64,000 nucleotides of DNA, from NCBI GenBank assembly GCA_031363915.1, contig JANLVI010000010.1, positions 124,001-188,000 on the forward strand. Reading direction: 5' to 3'. Positions 33,781 to 41,965 of the stretch are shown here, piece after piece. Every line of letters begins with the position of its first letter. Position 1 is the stretch's first letter. The position numbers and the translations under genes were made by a program. Source of the stretch: JANLVI01 sp031363915 (GTDB taxonomy: Bacteria > Vulcanimicrobiota > Vulcanimicrobiia > Vulcanimicrobiales > Vulcanimicrobiaceae). A model generated the notes under the pieces. That model made no database searches, was not told the origin of the DNA, and worked only from the letters and a program-made list of their open reading frames with translations.

Positions 33781-34437
33781 ATGACCAAAACTGATGTGCA
33801 AGTCACTAAAGATATCTTCGATGAGTTAACGTTCGATCCGAGCCTCGATGCGAGCGATATCAGCGTCGGCACGAAGAACGGCGTCGTCACGATGACCGGC
33901 ATGGTACGAACCTACGCAGAAAAAATTGCTGCCGAGCACGCCGTAAAGCGTGTATTCGGCGTGCGAGGCCTCGCTGAAGAGCTTCAGGTCGATATTCCTA
34001 AGCTCCATCAGCGCACGGACGCCGAAATCGTTGCGGCCGCGCTCAATATTCTCAAGTGGGACGCAAGTCTTCCTCGCGACACGGTCACCGTAAAAGTCGA
34101 AGATAAATGGCTCACGCTCGATGGCGCCGTACCGTGGGAATTCCAACGCGAACACGCGCGACACATGGTTTCATCGCTCATCGGCGTACGCGGCGTGACC
34201 AACCAGATTACCGTCCCTACGCGGCCGACGGTCGGCGACGTGAAACAAAAGATCCACGACACCTTCGTGCGCAGCGCCGTAATCGATGCTGACAAACTCA
34301 GTATCGAAACCAAAACCGGAGGGACCGTCGTGCTCAACGGTTCGGTCCACTCATTCAACGAGCAAGAAAGCGCAATCCGCGCGGCTTACTCGGTCCCCGG
34401 AGTGACACGCGTCGAGTCACACATCCAAGTCATCTAG
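33781..34437 (+). CDS. BON-domain protein (three BON domains)
   Basis: 218 aa, ATG at 33781 with TAGGAGA seven nt upstream. Three BON modules: 'TKDIFDELTFDPSLDASDISVGTKNGVVTMTGMVRTYAEKIAAEHAVKRVFGVRGLAEEL', 'DAEIVAAALNILKWDASLPRDTVTVKVEDKWLTLDGAVPWEFQREHARHMVSSLIGVRGVTNQI' and 'KQKIHDTFVRSAVIDADKLSIETKTGGTVVLNGSVHSFNEQESAIRAAYSVPGVTRVESHI'. BON domains bind phospholipid and occur in OsmY-like stress proteins, but here there is no signal peptide, so it should be cytoplasmic. Some 265 bp of non-coding sequence lies before it, and a terminator follows. Confidence 0.92.
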   Translation: MTKTDVQVTKDIFDELTFDPSLDASDISVGTKNGVVTMTGMVRTYAEKIAAEHAVKRVFGVRGLAEELQVDIPKLHQRTDAEIVAAALNILKWDASLPRDTVTVKVEDKWLTLDGAVPWEFQREHARHMVSSLIGVRGVTNQITVPTRPTVGDVKQKIHDTFVRSAVIDADKLSIETKTGGTVVLNGSVHSFNEQESAIRAAYSVPGVTRVESHIQVI

Positions 34438-34479
34438 CAACAGCAAAGCCGAGAGCACCCTTGGGGGGTAAACGAAAAG

Positions 34480-34509
34480 GCGAGTGCGCTCATCGCGCTC
34501 TCGCTTTTT
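34480..34509 (+). terminator. Rho-independent terminator after the BON gene
   Basis: Stem of 5 bp plus 4 bp separated by one T-T mismatch (34480-34489 with 34495-34504), 5-nt loop, then TTTTTCTC. An A-rich stretch before the stem means it could also work for the convergent minus-strand gene. Confidence 0.75.
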
Positions 34510-34521
34510 CTCGTCCCGATA

Positions 34522-34785
34522 CTACGTCGGGTCAGGCAAATCGTGGAACGTACGTTTACGCGCAGACTCGTCCATCTCGAGATCGTCCAGGAAGTAGTAC
34601 ACGATCTTGCGGTCGTCGAAGCCGACCTTGGCGAGTTGTCGGCCGCCGATCGTGACGACCTCATGCACGTGCCCCTCCACGCCCGCGTACTTGTAATTTA
34701 CGGCGGTGTAGTCGGCGTCGTCGGGTTTGGGGCGCGGAATGACTTTCGTTCCGCGCAAGGCCGTTTGGTGGCGGTGTGTGCTCAC
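34522..34785 (-). CDS. Small hypothetical protein
   Basis: 87 aa from a GTG at 34785. After a basic N-terminus ('STHRHQTALRGTKVIPRPKPDDAD') it has a compact beta-strand region 'YTAVNYKYAGVEGHVHEVVTIGGRQLAKVGFDDRKIVYYFLDDLEMDE' that reads as a small SH3-like barrel. No signal peptide or known motif. Codon use is like that of its neighbours, and its end coincides with a terminator, so I accept it as a real gene. I recognise no family. Confidence 0.6.
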   Translation of the reverse strand: MSTHRHQTALRGTKVIPRPKPDDADYTAVNYKYAGVEGHVHEVVTIGGRQLAKVGFDDRKIVYYFLDDLEMDESARKRTFHDLPDPT

Positions 34786-34845
34786 AGGGTCCGTCCGTCC
34801 AATCGTTAATCTTTGGGAACGTTGTCGATTCGTCGGAGGACCGGA

Positions 34846-35400
34846 ATGATCATCGAATATCGCGGGAAACGTCCAAAAATCGCCGCGAGCGCGTTCATTG
34901 CGCCAACCGCCATTCTGATCGGCGACGTCGAGGTCGGCGAGGAATCGAGCATCTGGTTCGGGACGGTCTTACGCGGCGACAACGGTCCGATTCGCGTCGG
35001 CGCGCATACATCGGTCCAAGACAACTCGGTGGTCCACGTGAGCGAAGGCTGCAGTACGATCATCGGCGATGGCTGCACGATCGGCCACTGCGTGGTAATG
35101 GAGGACTGCACGATCGAGGATGGGGCGCTCGTCGGTTCCAACGCCGTCGTCCTCAACGGCGCGGTCGTCGGAACGAAGTCGCTCATCGGCGCGGGCTCCG
35201 TCGTCGGGGCGAATGCGATCATTCCACCGCGCGTGGTCGCTGCGGGTGCGCCCGCAAAAGTGAAAAAAGTGCTCGAAGGAGAGGCCGTCAACTGGGTCGA
35301 GCACGCGCCGCAAGAATACGTCACGCTCTCGCGCGCGTATTTAGCCGAGGGACTCGGCGATCCCGAAATGCACGAACTCGCCGAGTCGAAGCTACACTAG
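34846..35400 (+). CDS. Gamma-carbonic-anhydrase-family protein with an altered zinc ligand
   Basis: 184 aa from the ATG at 34846, with GGAGG ten nt upstream. Left-handed beta-helix hexapeptide repeats throughout ('AFIAPTAILIGDVEVGEESSIWFGTVLRGDNGPIRVGAHTSVQDNSVVHVSEGCSTIIGDGCTIGHCVVMEDCTIEDGALVGSNAVVLNGAVVG') and the usual C-terminal helices. In active gamma-carbonic anhydrases three His bind zinc. His64 ('VVHVS') and His81 ('TIGHC') are present, but the third, normally in 'GHxxxLHGC', is Glu86 ('GHCVVMEDC'). The protein may bind metal differently or be inactive. It is related to YrdA/PaaY. Its last 9 bp overlap the convergent aminotransferase gene. Confidence 0.88.
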   Translation: MIIEYRGKRPKIAASAFIAPTAILIGDVEVGEESSIWFGTVLRGDNGPIRVGAHTSVQDNSVVHVSEGCSTIIGDGCTIGHCVVMEDCTIEDGALVGSNAVVLNGAVVGTKSLIGAGSVVGANAIIPPRVVAAGAPAKVKKVLEGEAVNWVEHAPQEYVTLSRAYLAEGLGDPEMHELAESKLH

Positions 35401-36552
35401 GGCCGTGCGACGCCGCGAGATCGCGGCAATCATCCGTTTCATGCCCTCTTCGAGCAACTCGGGCGCAGTCGCAAGTGAGATGCGCACAAAACCTTCCCCG
35501 CTCGGACCGAACGCCGTCCCCGGCGCAACCGCGAACTTGTCATCGACAACCATCGCGCGCGCGAATTCAGACGCCGAGCAACCGATGTCGCCGAGCTTCA
35601 CCCAGAGATAAAACGCGCCCGACGGCGTAGAAACGTCGAGACCTGCTGCGCGCAGCGTCGCAAGGCAGATATCGCGGCGACGTTTGTATTCATCGCGCAT
35701 TTCTATCACCGCATTTTGCGGACCGGTTATCGCGGCGAGTGCCGCAAACTGCGCGGGGTGGTTGACGCATGAGGTCACAGGCTCTTGGAGCTTGGCGACT
35801 TGCGCGGCGACCGCGAGCGGGAGGACAGCGTAACCGATGCGCCAGCCCGTCATCGCGTACGTCTTCGAAAACGTGTAACACGAGATGATGCGTTCGGTGC
35901 CGCCGGCCGCCGCAGCGCTCACGAACGTATCGTCGAATGTCGTTTCGTCGTAGCATTCATCGGAGATCAGCCACAGATCGTGCTTTTCCGCAAACGCAAT
36001 AAGCGCAGTCATCTGCGCGCGACCGATCACCGAGCCGATCGGGTTCGACGGCGAGTTGATGAGCAGTGCTTTTGTCTTCGGCGTGAGCAGTCGCGTGAGG
36101 TCGTGGATCTGCGCGATGAAGCCGTGGTCTTCGTGCAGCGGGTAGAGCACCGGCTTCGCCCGCATCATCGCCGCGCCCATCGCAAAGTTCGGCCAACCCG
36201 GATCCGGCAGCAAGATCTCATCACCCGGATCGAGGATCGCAGACATGCTCGTATAGAGCGCCTCGACGCCGCCGGCCGTCACCACGATCTGATCGCGAGT
36301 CACGGTGTAGCCGTTGCGCGTACGAATTTTTTCGACGAGCGCATCGCGCAGCTCGGGAATACCGGCGTTCGGGGTGTACTTCGTTTTGCCGGCAAGAGCC
36401 GCGTCCATCGCGGCTTTGACGACGTGCGGGGGCGTGGGGAAGTTCGGCTCGCCGGTCGCCGCGATGATGGTGTCGGGGGTGGCCCACGCAAGATCCATGA
36501 TCTCGCGGATCCCCGAGCGCGGAATGGCGGCAACTGCCGATGAGACGTTCAC
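35392..36552 (-). CDS. Class I/II PLP-dependent aminotransferase
   Basis: 386 aa from the GTG at 36552 (GTGA overlap). Aminotransferase class I features: 'ATGEPNFPTPPHVVKAAMDAALAGKTKYTPNAGIPELRDALVEKI', 'VVTAGGVEALYTSMSAILDPGDEILLPDPGWPNF', 'LLINSPSNPIGSVI', 'LWLISDECYDETTFDD' and the Schiff-base Lys in 'SCYTFSKTYAMTGWRIGYAVLP'. Closest in style to aspartate/aromatic aminotransferases of the AspC-Iγ type. Substrate not determined; aspartate or kynurenine-like amino acids are both plausible. Part of a minus-strand unit running down from rpsR. Confidence 0.92.
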   Translation of the reverse strand: MNVSSAVAAIPRSGIREIMDLAWATPDTIIAATGEPNFPTPPHVVKAAMDAALAGKTKYTPNAGIPELRDALVEKIRTRNGYTVTRDQIVVTAGGVEALYTSMSAILDPGDEILLPDPGWPNFAMGAAMMRAKPVLYPLHEDHGFIAQIHDLTRLLTPKTKALLINSPSNPIGSVIGRAQMTALIAFAEKHDLWLISDECYDETTFDDTFVSAAAAGGTERIISCYTFSKTYAMTGWRIGYAVLPLAVAAQVAKLQEPVTSCVNHPAQFAALAAITGPQNAVIEMRDEYKRRRDICLATLRAAGLDVSTPSGAFYLWVKLGDIGCSASEFARAMVVDDKFAVAPGTAFGPSGEGFVRISLATAPELLEEGMKRMIAAISRRRTALV

Positions 36553-36947
36553 GAGACCTCCCGGATGAGGGTGATGAGATGTTTGACGACACCACCCTCG
36601 ACGTCGGCTTCGTCGAAGTCGACCGTAAATCCGACTGCTTGGAGCGCGGTGAGGACGGGCCGGTCCTCGTAGTGCGCGGAGACCAACAGCGCGGCACCTT
36701 TTTCATGGCCGATCTTCTCGACCGCGTCGATCAATTCGCCGAGCGCCGTTTCATCGGCGACGATATCGTAGAGATGAACCGAGCCTTCTTCGAACACCCA
36801 CGAGAGCGTGCCACCGGGCGAGATGAGGATACCGTTGTCGGCCGTCTGAAGCCGCGCCCGGAGCGATTTTTCTTCGACCTCCGCGCCGATTGAGGCGAGG
36901 AGCGCGGCGATGCGCGCAAGATCGACGGGTGTCGCCGCGCGGGCTAT
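36549..36947 (-). CDS. Putative acetyltransferase-like protein with unclear start
   Basis: Protein-like sequence runs in one frame from about 36947 to 36549: 'ARAATPVDLARIAALLASIGAEVEEKSLRARLQTADNGILISPGGTLSWVFEEGSVHLYDIVADETALGELIDAVEKIGHEKGAALLVSAHYEDRPVLTALQAVGFTVDFDEADVEGGVVKHLITLIREV'. The second half recalls the end of a GNAT fold. The only standard start in frame is a GTG at 36797, which would discard the first 50 residues. An ATA at 36947 overlaps the upstream TAG as ATAG, in the same geometry as the ATGA/GTGA junctions here, so a non-standard start is possible. About 132 aa on that reading. Confidence 0.55.
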   Translation of the reverse strand: MARAATPVDLARIAALLASIGAEVEEKSLRARLQTADNGILISPGGTLSWVFEEGSVHLYDIVADETALGELIDAVEKIGHEKGAALLVSAHYEDRPVLTALQAVGFTVDFDEADVEGGVVKHLITLIREVS

Positions 36948-37300
36948 GGCGCGTAGAAGAATTCGATTTGGTAGTGATCGGGGTCGCTGACGTAGACCGC
37001 TCGTCCGCCCTCGCGGTTTGCCGGTCCCGAATGCACCACACCGCCGTGCTCGATAACACGTTTCGCAAATGCGTCGACATGCTCCGGTGCATCGACGCGA
37101 AATCCGATGCGAACTTTCGCCCGCTCGACTGGTGGCGCAGTGTGCAGAATGAATTCATACGAACCAAAGGTGACGATCACGCGGTCGTCGTCGCGCACGG
37201 GATCGGCACCCAGGATGTCACGGTAGAATTTCTCCGAGACGTCGAGGTCACTGACTCCGAGGCTGACATATGCGGGCCGTAAACCGGTCGCGACCATCAT
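36944..37300 (-). CDS. VOC (glyoxalase/bleomycin-resistance fold) protein
   Basis: 118 aa from the ATG at 37300, with AAGGA eight nt upstream. One VOC module pair: 'LRPAYVSLGVSDLDVSEKFYRDILGADPVRDDDRVIVTFGSYEFILHTAPP' and 'KVRIGFRVDAPEHVDAFAKRVIEHGGVVHSGPANREGGRAVYVSDPDHYQIEFFYAP'. The end 'DPDGxxIEFFY' with a metal-site Glu is typical of this superfamily, which includes dioxygenases, lyases and resistance proteins. Substrate unknown. It follows dnaB by 24 nt on the same strand. Confidence 0.88.
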   Translation of the reverse strand: MMVATGLRPAYVSLGVSDLDVSEKFYRDILGADPVRDDDRVIVTFGSYEFILHTAPPVERAKVRIGFRVDAPEHVDAFAKRVIEHGGVVHSGPANREGGRAVYVSDPDHYQIEFFYAP

Positions 37301-37324
37301 CGAGGACGTCCTTTGCAATGCTGA

Positions 37325-38695
37325 CTATGGCTGTGAATAGTGCGACTCATCCGCGTACGGCTGGAAAAGCGTGTGTTCGGGGATGAAGCGCAGCTTTATC
37401 GTCCCAACGCGTCCGGCACGGTGCTTGGCGATGATGAACTCGGTCAGCCCGGGGTCCGGTGTCGATTCCTTATGATAGTATTCGTCACGATACAGGAATG
37501 TAACGAGGTCGGCTTCTTGTTCGATTGCGCCCGAGTCGCGCAGATCGGAGAGCATCGGGCGCTTGTCCTGGCGCGCTTCAACGGCGCGGTTGAGCTGCGC
37601 GAGCGCGATGATCGGCACTTCGAGGTCTTTCGCCGTCGCCTTGAGCGTCCGGCAGATCTCCGAGAGCTCTTCGTTGCGGTTGGAAACTTTACCGAGCGTC
37701 GAGGGGCGCACGAGCTGCAGGTAGTCGATGAAGATCGCTGCGAGGCCGGACTTCGATTTTAGGCGCCGGCAGCGCGAACGAATTTCGGTAATCGTCACCG
37801 CACCGGAATCATCGAGATACAACGGCAAATCGTGTAGAACGCCCATCGAATGTGAGATCTTCTCCCACTCTTCATTCTTGATCGCACCTTTGCGCAGATT
37901 CGACGCATCGAGCTTGGACTCCGAGGAAATCAAACGCTCCACGAGTTCTTGCTTGGTCATTTCGAGCGAGAACACGGCGACGGGCTTCTTTTCTTCTTTT
38001 GCGGCGGCAACGGCCATATTGAGTGCCATCGAGGTTTTGCCCATGGCGGGCCGCGCCGCAAGAATGATCAAGTTGCCGGGTTGAAATCCCGCCGTGTACT
38101 CATCGATATCGCGAAAGCCGCTCGTGACCCCGGTGCGATCACCGCGCTGCGCGTGACGCTGTTCGAGTTTGTAGAACGTATCGAGCAAGAGACCCGAGAC
38201 GATCGAGAACGTGCCGCGATCGCTGCGATTGCCGACGTCATAAATGATCTGTTCGCTCGAGTCAAGCGCGGCCGCGACGTCTTCTTCGTTTTCGTACCCG
38301 AGTTTGGTGATTAGCGTGCCGGCGTGAATGAGTCCGCGCAGTGATGATTTCTCGCGCACGATCTTCGCGTAATACTCGGCCGACGCGGCAGTAGGAACCG
38401 TATCCATGAGCGAGCCCAAATACGCAAGACCACCGATGCGGTCGAGCATTCCGCGCTGTTTGAGTTCTTCGGCGAGCGTGATCTTATCGAGCGGCTCACC
38501 GCGTTCGAAGAGCGAGAAGAGCGCGGCATAAATCGACTCGTGGAGGCTTGCGTAAAAGTCCGAGGGCTGCACGATTTCACTGACCGTCGCCATCATCTCG
38601 CGATCGACGAGAATCGATCCGAGCAGCGCCATCTCCGCCTCGAGATTTTGCGGCGGGATGCGGTCTATCATGGGGATGACCTGCGGCGCGTTCAT
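37325..38695 (-). CDS. dnaB: Replicative DNA helicase
   Basis: 456 aa. N-terminal DnaB domain ('RIPPQNLEAEMALLGSILVDREMMATVSEIVQPSDFYASLHESIYAALFSLFERGEPLDKITLAEEL'), linker, and RecA-like C-terminal domain with Walker A 'ARPAMGKTSMALN', Walker B 'AAIFIDYLQLVRP' and 'DLRDSGAIEQEADLVTFLYRDEYY'. Normal length, no intein. The ring helicase unwinds DNA at the replication fork. ATGA overlap with the Lon-like gene; the rpsR-rplI-dnaB order is common, with lon inserted here. Confidence 0.97.
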   Translation of the reverse strand: MNAPQVIPMIDRIPPQNLEAEMALLGSILVDREMMATVSEIVQPSDFYASLHESIYAALFSLFERGEPLDKITLAEELKQRGMLDRIGGLAYLGSLMDTVPTAASAEYYAKIVREKSSLRGLIHAGTLITKLGYENEEDVAAALDSSEQIIYDVGNRSDRGTFSIVSGLLLDTFYKLEQRHAQRGDRTGVTSGFRDIDEYTAGFQPGNLIILAARPAMGKTSMALNMAVAAAKEEKKPVAVFSLEMTKQELVERLISSESKLDASNLRKGAIKNEEWEKISHSMGVLHDLPLYLDDSGAVTITEIRSRCRRLKSKSGLAAIFIDYLQLVRPSTLGKVSNRNEELSEICRTLKATAKDLEVPIIALAQLNRAVEARQDKRPMLSDLRDSGAIEQEADLVTFLYRDEYYHKESTPDPGLTEFIIAKHRAGRVGTIKLRFIPEHTLFQPYADESHYSQP

Positions 38696-40641
38696 CGACT
38701 GCGCTTCGCTTTCGCACGCGCCGCACCCGTTCGCGCTCCGAACCGGATGCCGTATGCGGCGAGCGCCTCGACGATGGTGGTAACGGGAATCACACTGATT
38801 CCGGCAGGCGCGCGATCGAGTTCGCGCGCGTTCTCCGCCGGAATAATGAGGGTACGCATCCCCGCCTGGCGCGCGGCATAGAGTTTCTCGACGACGCCGC
38901 CGATCGGCCGCACGAGCCCCGCGATCGAGACTTCGCCCGTGAGTGCGATGTCTTGCGGTAGCGGAGTGCCGGTGAGCGCGGAGTAGAGCGAGATCAAAAA
39001 CGCAAGGCCGGCCGAGGGGCCATCGATGTTCCCGCCACCGATGACGTTGACGTGGAGATCGAAATCCGCCGGATCAATTTCGAGCAGTCCTCGGAGCACG
39101 GCGGTTGCATTGAAGATCGAATCTTTGGACATGCTGCCGGCGGTATCGTTGAAGCGCACCGTGCCTTTGTGCGCGTTCGAGGCGGGAAACGCTGCGGCTT
39201 CGATTTCGATGATCGACCCGACGTACTGATGCACGCCAAGCCCGAACGTCTTGCCGATTTCTTTCGTGCGCGACGCGCGCGTCGGCGTGTGCTGGACGAT
39301 GCGTCCGGCCTGCACCACGTCGATCACGTCGTCTTCGTTGATCGTCGTACGCTTCGCCGACTGACCGCTGCGAAAGAGGGCGTGACCGTACGCATCGGCG
39401 AGAATTTGCACGGCTTTGCGGCCTTCGATCGTGTACGAGGCGATGATCTCGGCGACGCCGCGGCCGATCTTCGCACCTAGGCGCGACGCCGCTTGCGTGA
39501 TGATCGCGATGATTTGGGTTTGCGTGAGCGGCTCGAAATACACCGCACCGCAACGCGAGCGAATCGCCGCGTCGATTTCGGATGGATCACGCGTGGTCGC
39601 GCCGATCAAGATAAAATCGGCAGGTGCGCCTTCTCTGAAAAGTTTGCGCACGTACGCCGGCACGTTGGGATCGTGTTCGTCGTAGTACGACGATTCGAAC
39701 ACGACGCGTTTGTCCTCGAGAACTTTGAGCAACTTTGTTTGCAAGATCGGATCCATCTCGCCGATCTCATCGATGAAGAGCACGCCACCGTGCGCGCGCG
39801 TTACCAGGCCAAGCTTGGGCTCGGGGATCCCGCTCTCGGCAAACTCGCGCCGCGAGCCTTGATAAATCGGGTCGTGCACGCTGCCGAGCAGCGGGTTCGT
39901 CGTCTCGCGCGGATCCCAACGTAGCGTCGTGCCGCTTGCTTCAACGAACGCCGCGTCTTTCGCGAAGGGCGCGTGAGCGCGTTGCTTCGCGAGTTCCAGC
40001 GCCAGACGCGCGACCGTCGTCTTACCGACGCCGGGCGGTCCGTACAGGATGACGTGCTGCGGATAGGGCGAGGAGAGTTTGGCGAGCAGCGCTTCGATCG
40101 CCGCTTCTTGGCCGACGATCTGAGAAAGATCGTTCGGACGCAAGACATCGAGCGCCGAGGTATTCAGGCGGCGACTTTCCAGTTTCTCGATCTCGGCGAG
40201 CTTCTTCTGGGTCACGGGCGTCTCGGGGCCGGCGTCTTCGCGCAATGCTTCGAGTTTGAGTTCTTGTAAATAGTCTTGGTGGCGCGTGACCATTTTCGCG
40301 TTGATCTTGCGCTCGATCGTCTCCTCGACGGTCCGCTGCGCGATGATGTCGGCGAGGCCGTTTTCGATCTGAGCGATCCGCTCGGGGAATTGGGCGCGCG
40401 TCGGCAAGCGCTCCAGCGTTGGGTCTTCGAAGACCAAACGCTCGAGCGCGAGCAGGCGCTCGGCGATGCCACGGGCACGCATGAGCTTGAGCGCGCCAAG
40501 CTTCCCGGCGCGCAGGACCATTTTCTCGGCCCCAAGGGTGTTTGCGAGGAGATCGTAGAGCGCACCGATATAGCGGCGTAACTGTTCGTCACCGCCAAAT
40601 TTCCGGCGAAAACGCTCGAGATCTTCTCGCGAAGGCGCCAT
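38692..40641 (-). CDS. Lon-family ATP-dependent protease (LonB/LonC-like)
   Basis: 649 aa. An N-terminal helical region replaces the classical Lon N-domain; then an AAA+ module with Walker A 'YGPPGVGKTTVARLAL' and Walker B 'GGVLFIDEIGEMDPILQTKLLKVLEDKRVVF', and a C-terminal S16 protease domain with the catalytic Ser in 'GGNIDGPSAGLAFLISLYSALTG' and Lys in 'VRPIGGVVEKLYAARQAGM'. No transmembrane segment, so it differs from archaeal LonB. Related proteins in Bacillus (LonB) and Clostridia lie beside other genes. Degrades cytosolic substrates. Its location between rplI and dnaB suggests co-expression with growth genes. Confidence 0.92.
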   Translation of the reverse strand: MAPSREDLERFRRKFGGDEQLRRYIGALYDLLANTLGAEKMVLRAGKLGALKLMRARGIAERLLALERLVFEDPTLERLPTRAQFPERIAQIENGLADIIAQRTVEETIERKINAKMVTRHQDYLQELKLEALREDAGPETPVTQKKLAEIEKLESRRLNTSALDVLRPNDLSQIVGQEAAIEALLAKLSSPYPQHVILYGPPGVGKTTVARLALELAKQRAHAPFAKDAAFVEASGTTLRWDPRETTNPLLGSVHDPIYQGSRREFAESGIPEPKLGLVTRAHGGVLFIDEIGEMDPILQTKLLKVLEDKRVVFESSYYDEHDPNVPAYVRKLFREGAPADFILIGATTRDPSEIDAAIRSRCGAVYFEPLTQTQIIAIITQAASRLGAKIGRGVAEIIASYTIEGRKAVQILADAYGHALFRSGQSAKRTTINEDDVIDVVQAGRIVQHTPTRASRTKEIGKTFGLGVHQYVGSIIEIEAAAFPASNAHKGTVRFNDTAGSMSKDSIFNATAVLRGLLEIDPADFDLHVNVIGGGNIDGPSAGLAFLISLYSALTGTPLPQDIALTGEVSIAGLVRPIGGVVEKLYAARQAGMRTLIIPAENARELDRAPAGISVIPVTTIVEALAAYGIRFGARTGAARAKAKRSR

Positions 40642-40654
40642 CGGCTAGCGGAAG

Positions 40655-41104
40655 CTAGGCCGCAGCGACGACTTGGAGGGTCGACTTGGCGACGATCGAT
40701 TTGCCAAGTCGGACCTGGAGCGGGTATGTTCCGACGGACTTGATGCCGTCTTTGAGTTCGATTTTGTGGCGATCGACGGTGATCCCGAGCGCTTCGTGGA
40801 TGGCATCCGCTACCTGGGCGTTCGTGACCGTGCCGAAGAGTTTACCGTTGCCGCCGGCTTTCGCCTCGACGCGGAAGGCTTGCGCTTCGATCTTATCCGC
40901 GATCTCTTTGGCACTCGCCAAATCCTCGGCATCGCGTTTGACTTTAGCTTTATTCTGCTGCTCGAGCTGGGCCATGGCGCCTTTCGACGCCTCGGCTGCC
41001 AGCCCGCGGGGAAGCAGAAAGTTGTTTGCGTAGCCTTCGGCGACTTCGACGACCGCGCCACGCGAACCGAGCGCCTTAACGTCGCTCATCAAGATGACTT
41101 TCAT
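40655..41104 (-). CDS. rplI: 50S ribosomal protein L9
   Basis: 149 aa. N-terminal RNA-binding domain 'MKVILMSDVKALGSRGAVVEVAEGYANNFLLPRGLAAEASKGAMAQLEQQ' with the L9 signature, a long connecting helix, and the C-terminal domain ('GKLFGTVTNAQVADAIHEALGITVDRHKIELKDGIKSVGTYPLQVRL'). Full length. Eleven nt downstream of rpsR. Confidence 0.97.
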   Translation of the reverse strand: MKVILMSDVKALGSRGAVVEVAEGYANNFLLPRGLAAEASKGAMAQLEQQNKAKVKRDAEDLASAKEIADKIEAQAFRVEAKAGGNGKLFGTVTNAQVADAIHEALGITVDRHKIELKDGIKSVGTYPLQVRLGKSIVAKSTLQVVAAA

Positions 41105-41115
41105 GTATCGGGCCT

Positions 41116-41367
41116 CTAGTCAGAAGTGAACGGAAGGAACGCGATGATGCGGGCGCGCTTGACCGCGACCGTCAGCGAACGCTGGTGGCTCGCGCAGTTG
41201 CCCGAGATCCGCCGGGGCAGAATCTTGCCGCGTTCCGAGATGTACTTGCGCAGACGCGTCGCGTCTTTGTAGTTGATGTCGGGCAGTTTGTCCGCACAGA
41301 AGGTACAGACTTTTTTCTTCGGCCGACGCTCTTTTTTGGCATTGGCACGTTTTTTAGGGGCAGCCAT
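41116..41367 (-). CDS. rpsR: 30S ribosomal protein S18
   Basis: 83 aa, starting with a basic tail (MAAPKKRANAKKERRPKKK) followed by the S18 core 'VCTFCADKLPDINYKDATRLRKYISERGKILPRRISGNCASHQRSLTVAVKRARIIAFLPF'. Cys at 'CTFC' and the later 'CASH' form the zinc-binding (C+) version of S18. First gene of the rpsR-rplI-lon-dnaB unit; rpsF and ssb, its frequent upstream neighbours, are absent here. Confidence 0.97.
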   Translation of the reverse strand: MAAPKKRANAKKERRPKKKVCTFCADKLPDINYKDATRLRKYISERGKILPRRISGNCASHQRSLTVAVKRARIIAFLPFTSD

Positions 41368-41434
41368 GGTCTCGCTTTCATGTAGGTGGTTGCGGCGTCA
41401 ACCCGCTGGGTTGGGCCCTACACACGGCGCCTCT

Positions 41435-41463
41435 TATAAAGAAAGGCGACGACCCGTCGACAA
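41435..41463 (-). promoter_or_regulatory. Candidate promoter for rpsR-rplI-lon-dnaB
   Basis: On the minus strand a TTGTCG box (41463-41458) is separated by 17 nt from TTTATA (41440-41435), with TATAAG overlapping two bases further on. Transcription would begin near 41428, about 60 nt before the rpsR ATG. Consensus match is moderate. Confidence 0.4.
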
Positions 41464-41480
41464 AGGGTGACGGGTTTTTA
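41452..41480 (+). terminator. Terminator-like hairpin with no upstream plus-strand gene
   Basis: Arms ACCCGTC (41452-41458) and GACGGGT (41469-41475), 10-nt loop, then TTTTTA. It would stop plus-strand transcription entering from within rpsR, or act as a DNA site overlapping the candidate -35 box. No gene on the plus strand precedes it. Confidence 0.4.
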
Positions 41481-41965
41481 TGCAGTTTTTGCGTGTTTGG
41501 GTCGCACGATAGTATACCGCGACCGGCCCCCGTCCGCTACCCCTTGGCGCGCTCTGTCGTGGTAAGAGACCATTGCAAGCGTCCAGCCGTGGGAGTAAAG
41601 TGTTTGTCGTCACTACGGAATTCGAAGTGATGAGGAGTACAATCCAGGAGTCAGCTTGGGTCGTTGGATAGACGATTCAAGGGCTCGCGTGGAAATGTGG
41701 GTCGAGATTTGGACTGCCCGGTGAACGGTGGGTTACAATGACAGTCTTTACGGTTACTTTACAGAGTTACGTGAAGTGTATGTGATGGACGCCCGACGTA
41801 TTATTGGCCAGTAGCATAAGCGTCTCGCTCCGGTGTCGGTGAGACGAACGTGACAGCACCATCATCTGCGTCCCCGGCTCGACTGAGCCTGGGCGAGCTT
41901 CGTATTGGTCGTGCGAGCTCTCGGACGCCACAATCGACGTCCGCCGCCATATAAAAGGAATTCAC
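41481..41965 (+). other. Long non-coding interval with duplicated leader
   Basis: No open frame in this 485-bp stretch looks coding. Its GC content is visibly lower than that of the genes. The last ~210 bp (41757-41965) carry a leader that recurs at 44646-44857: a nearly identical 20-bp CTTTACA...ACGTGAAG element (19 of 20), an AT-rich TATTAT / TAATAA element about 30 nt on, an ATCTGCGTCC segment, a CGAGCTCTCGGA segment and an AAAAGGAA ribosome site. It probably holds the promoter and 5' leader of the lipoprotein gene. Confidence 0.6.
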
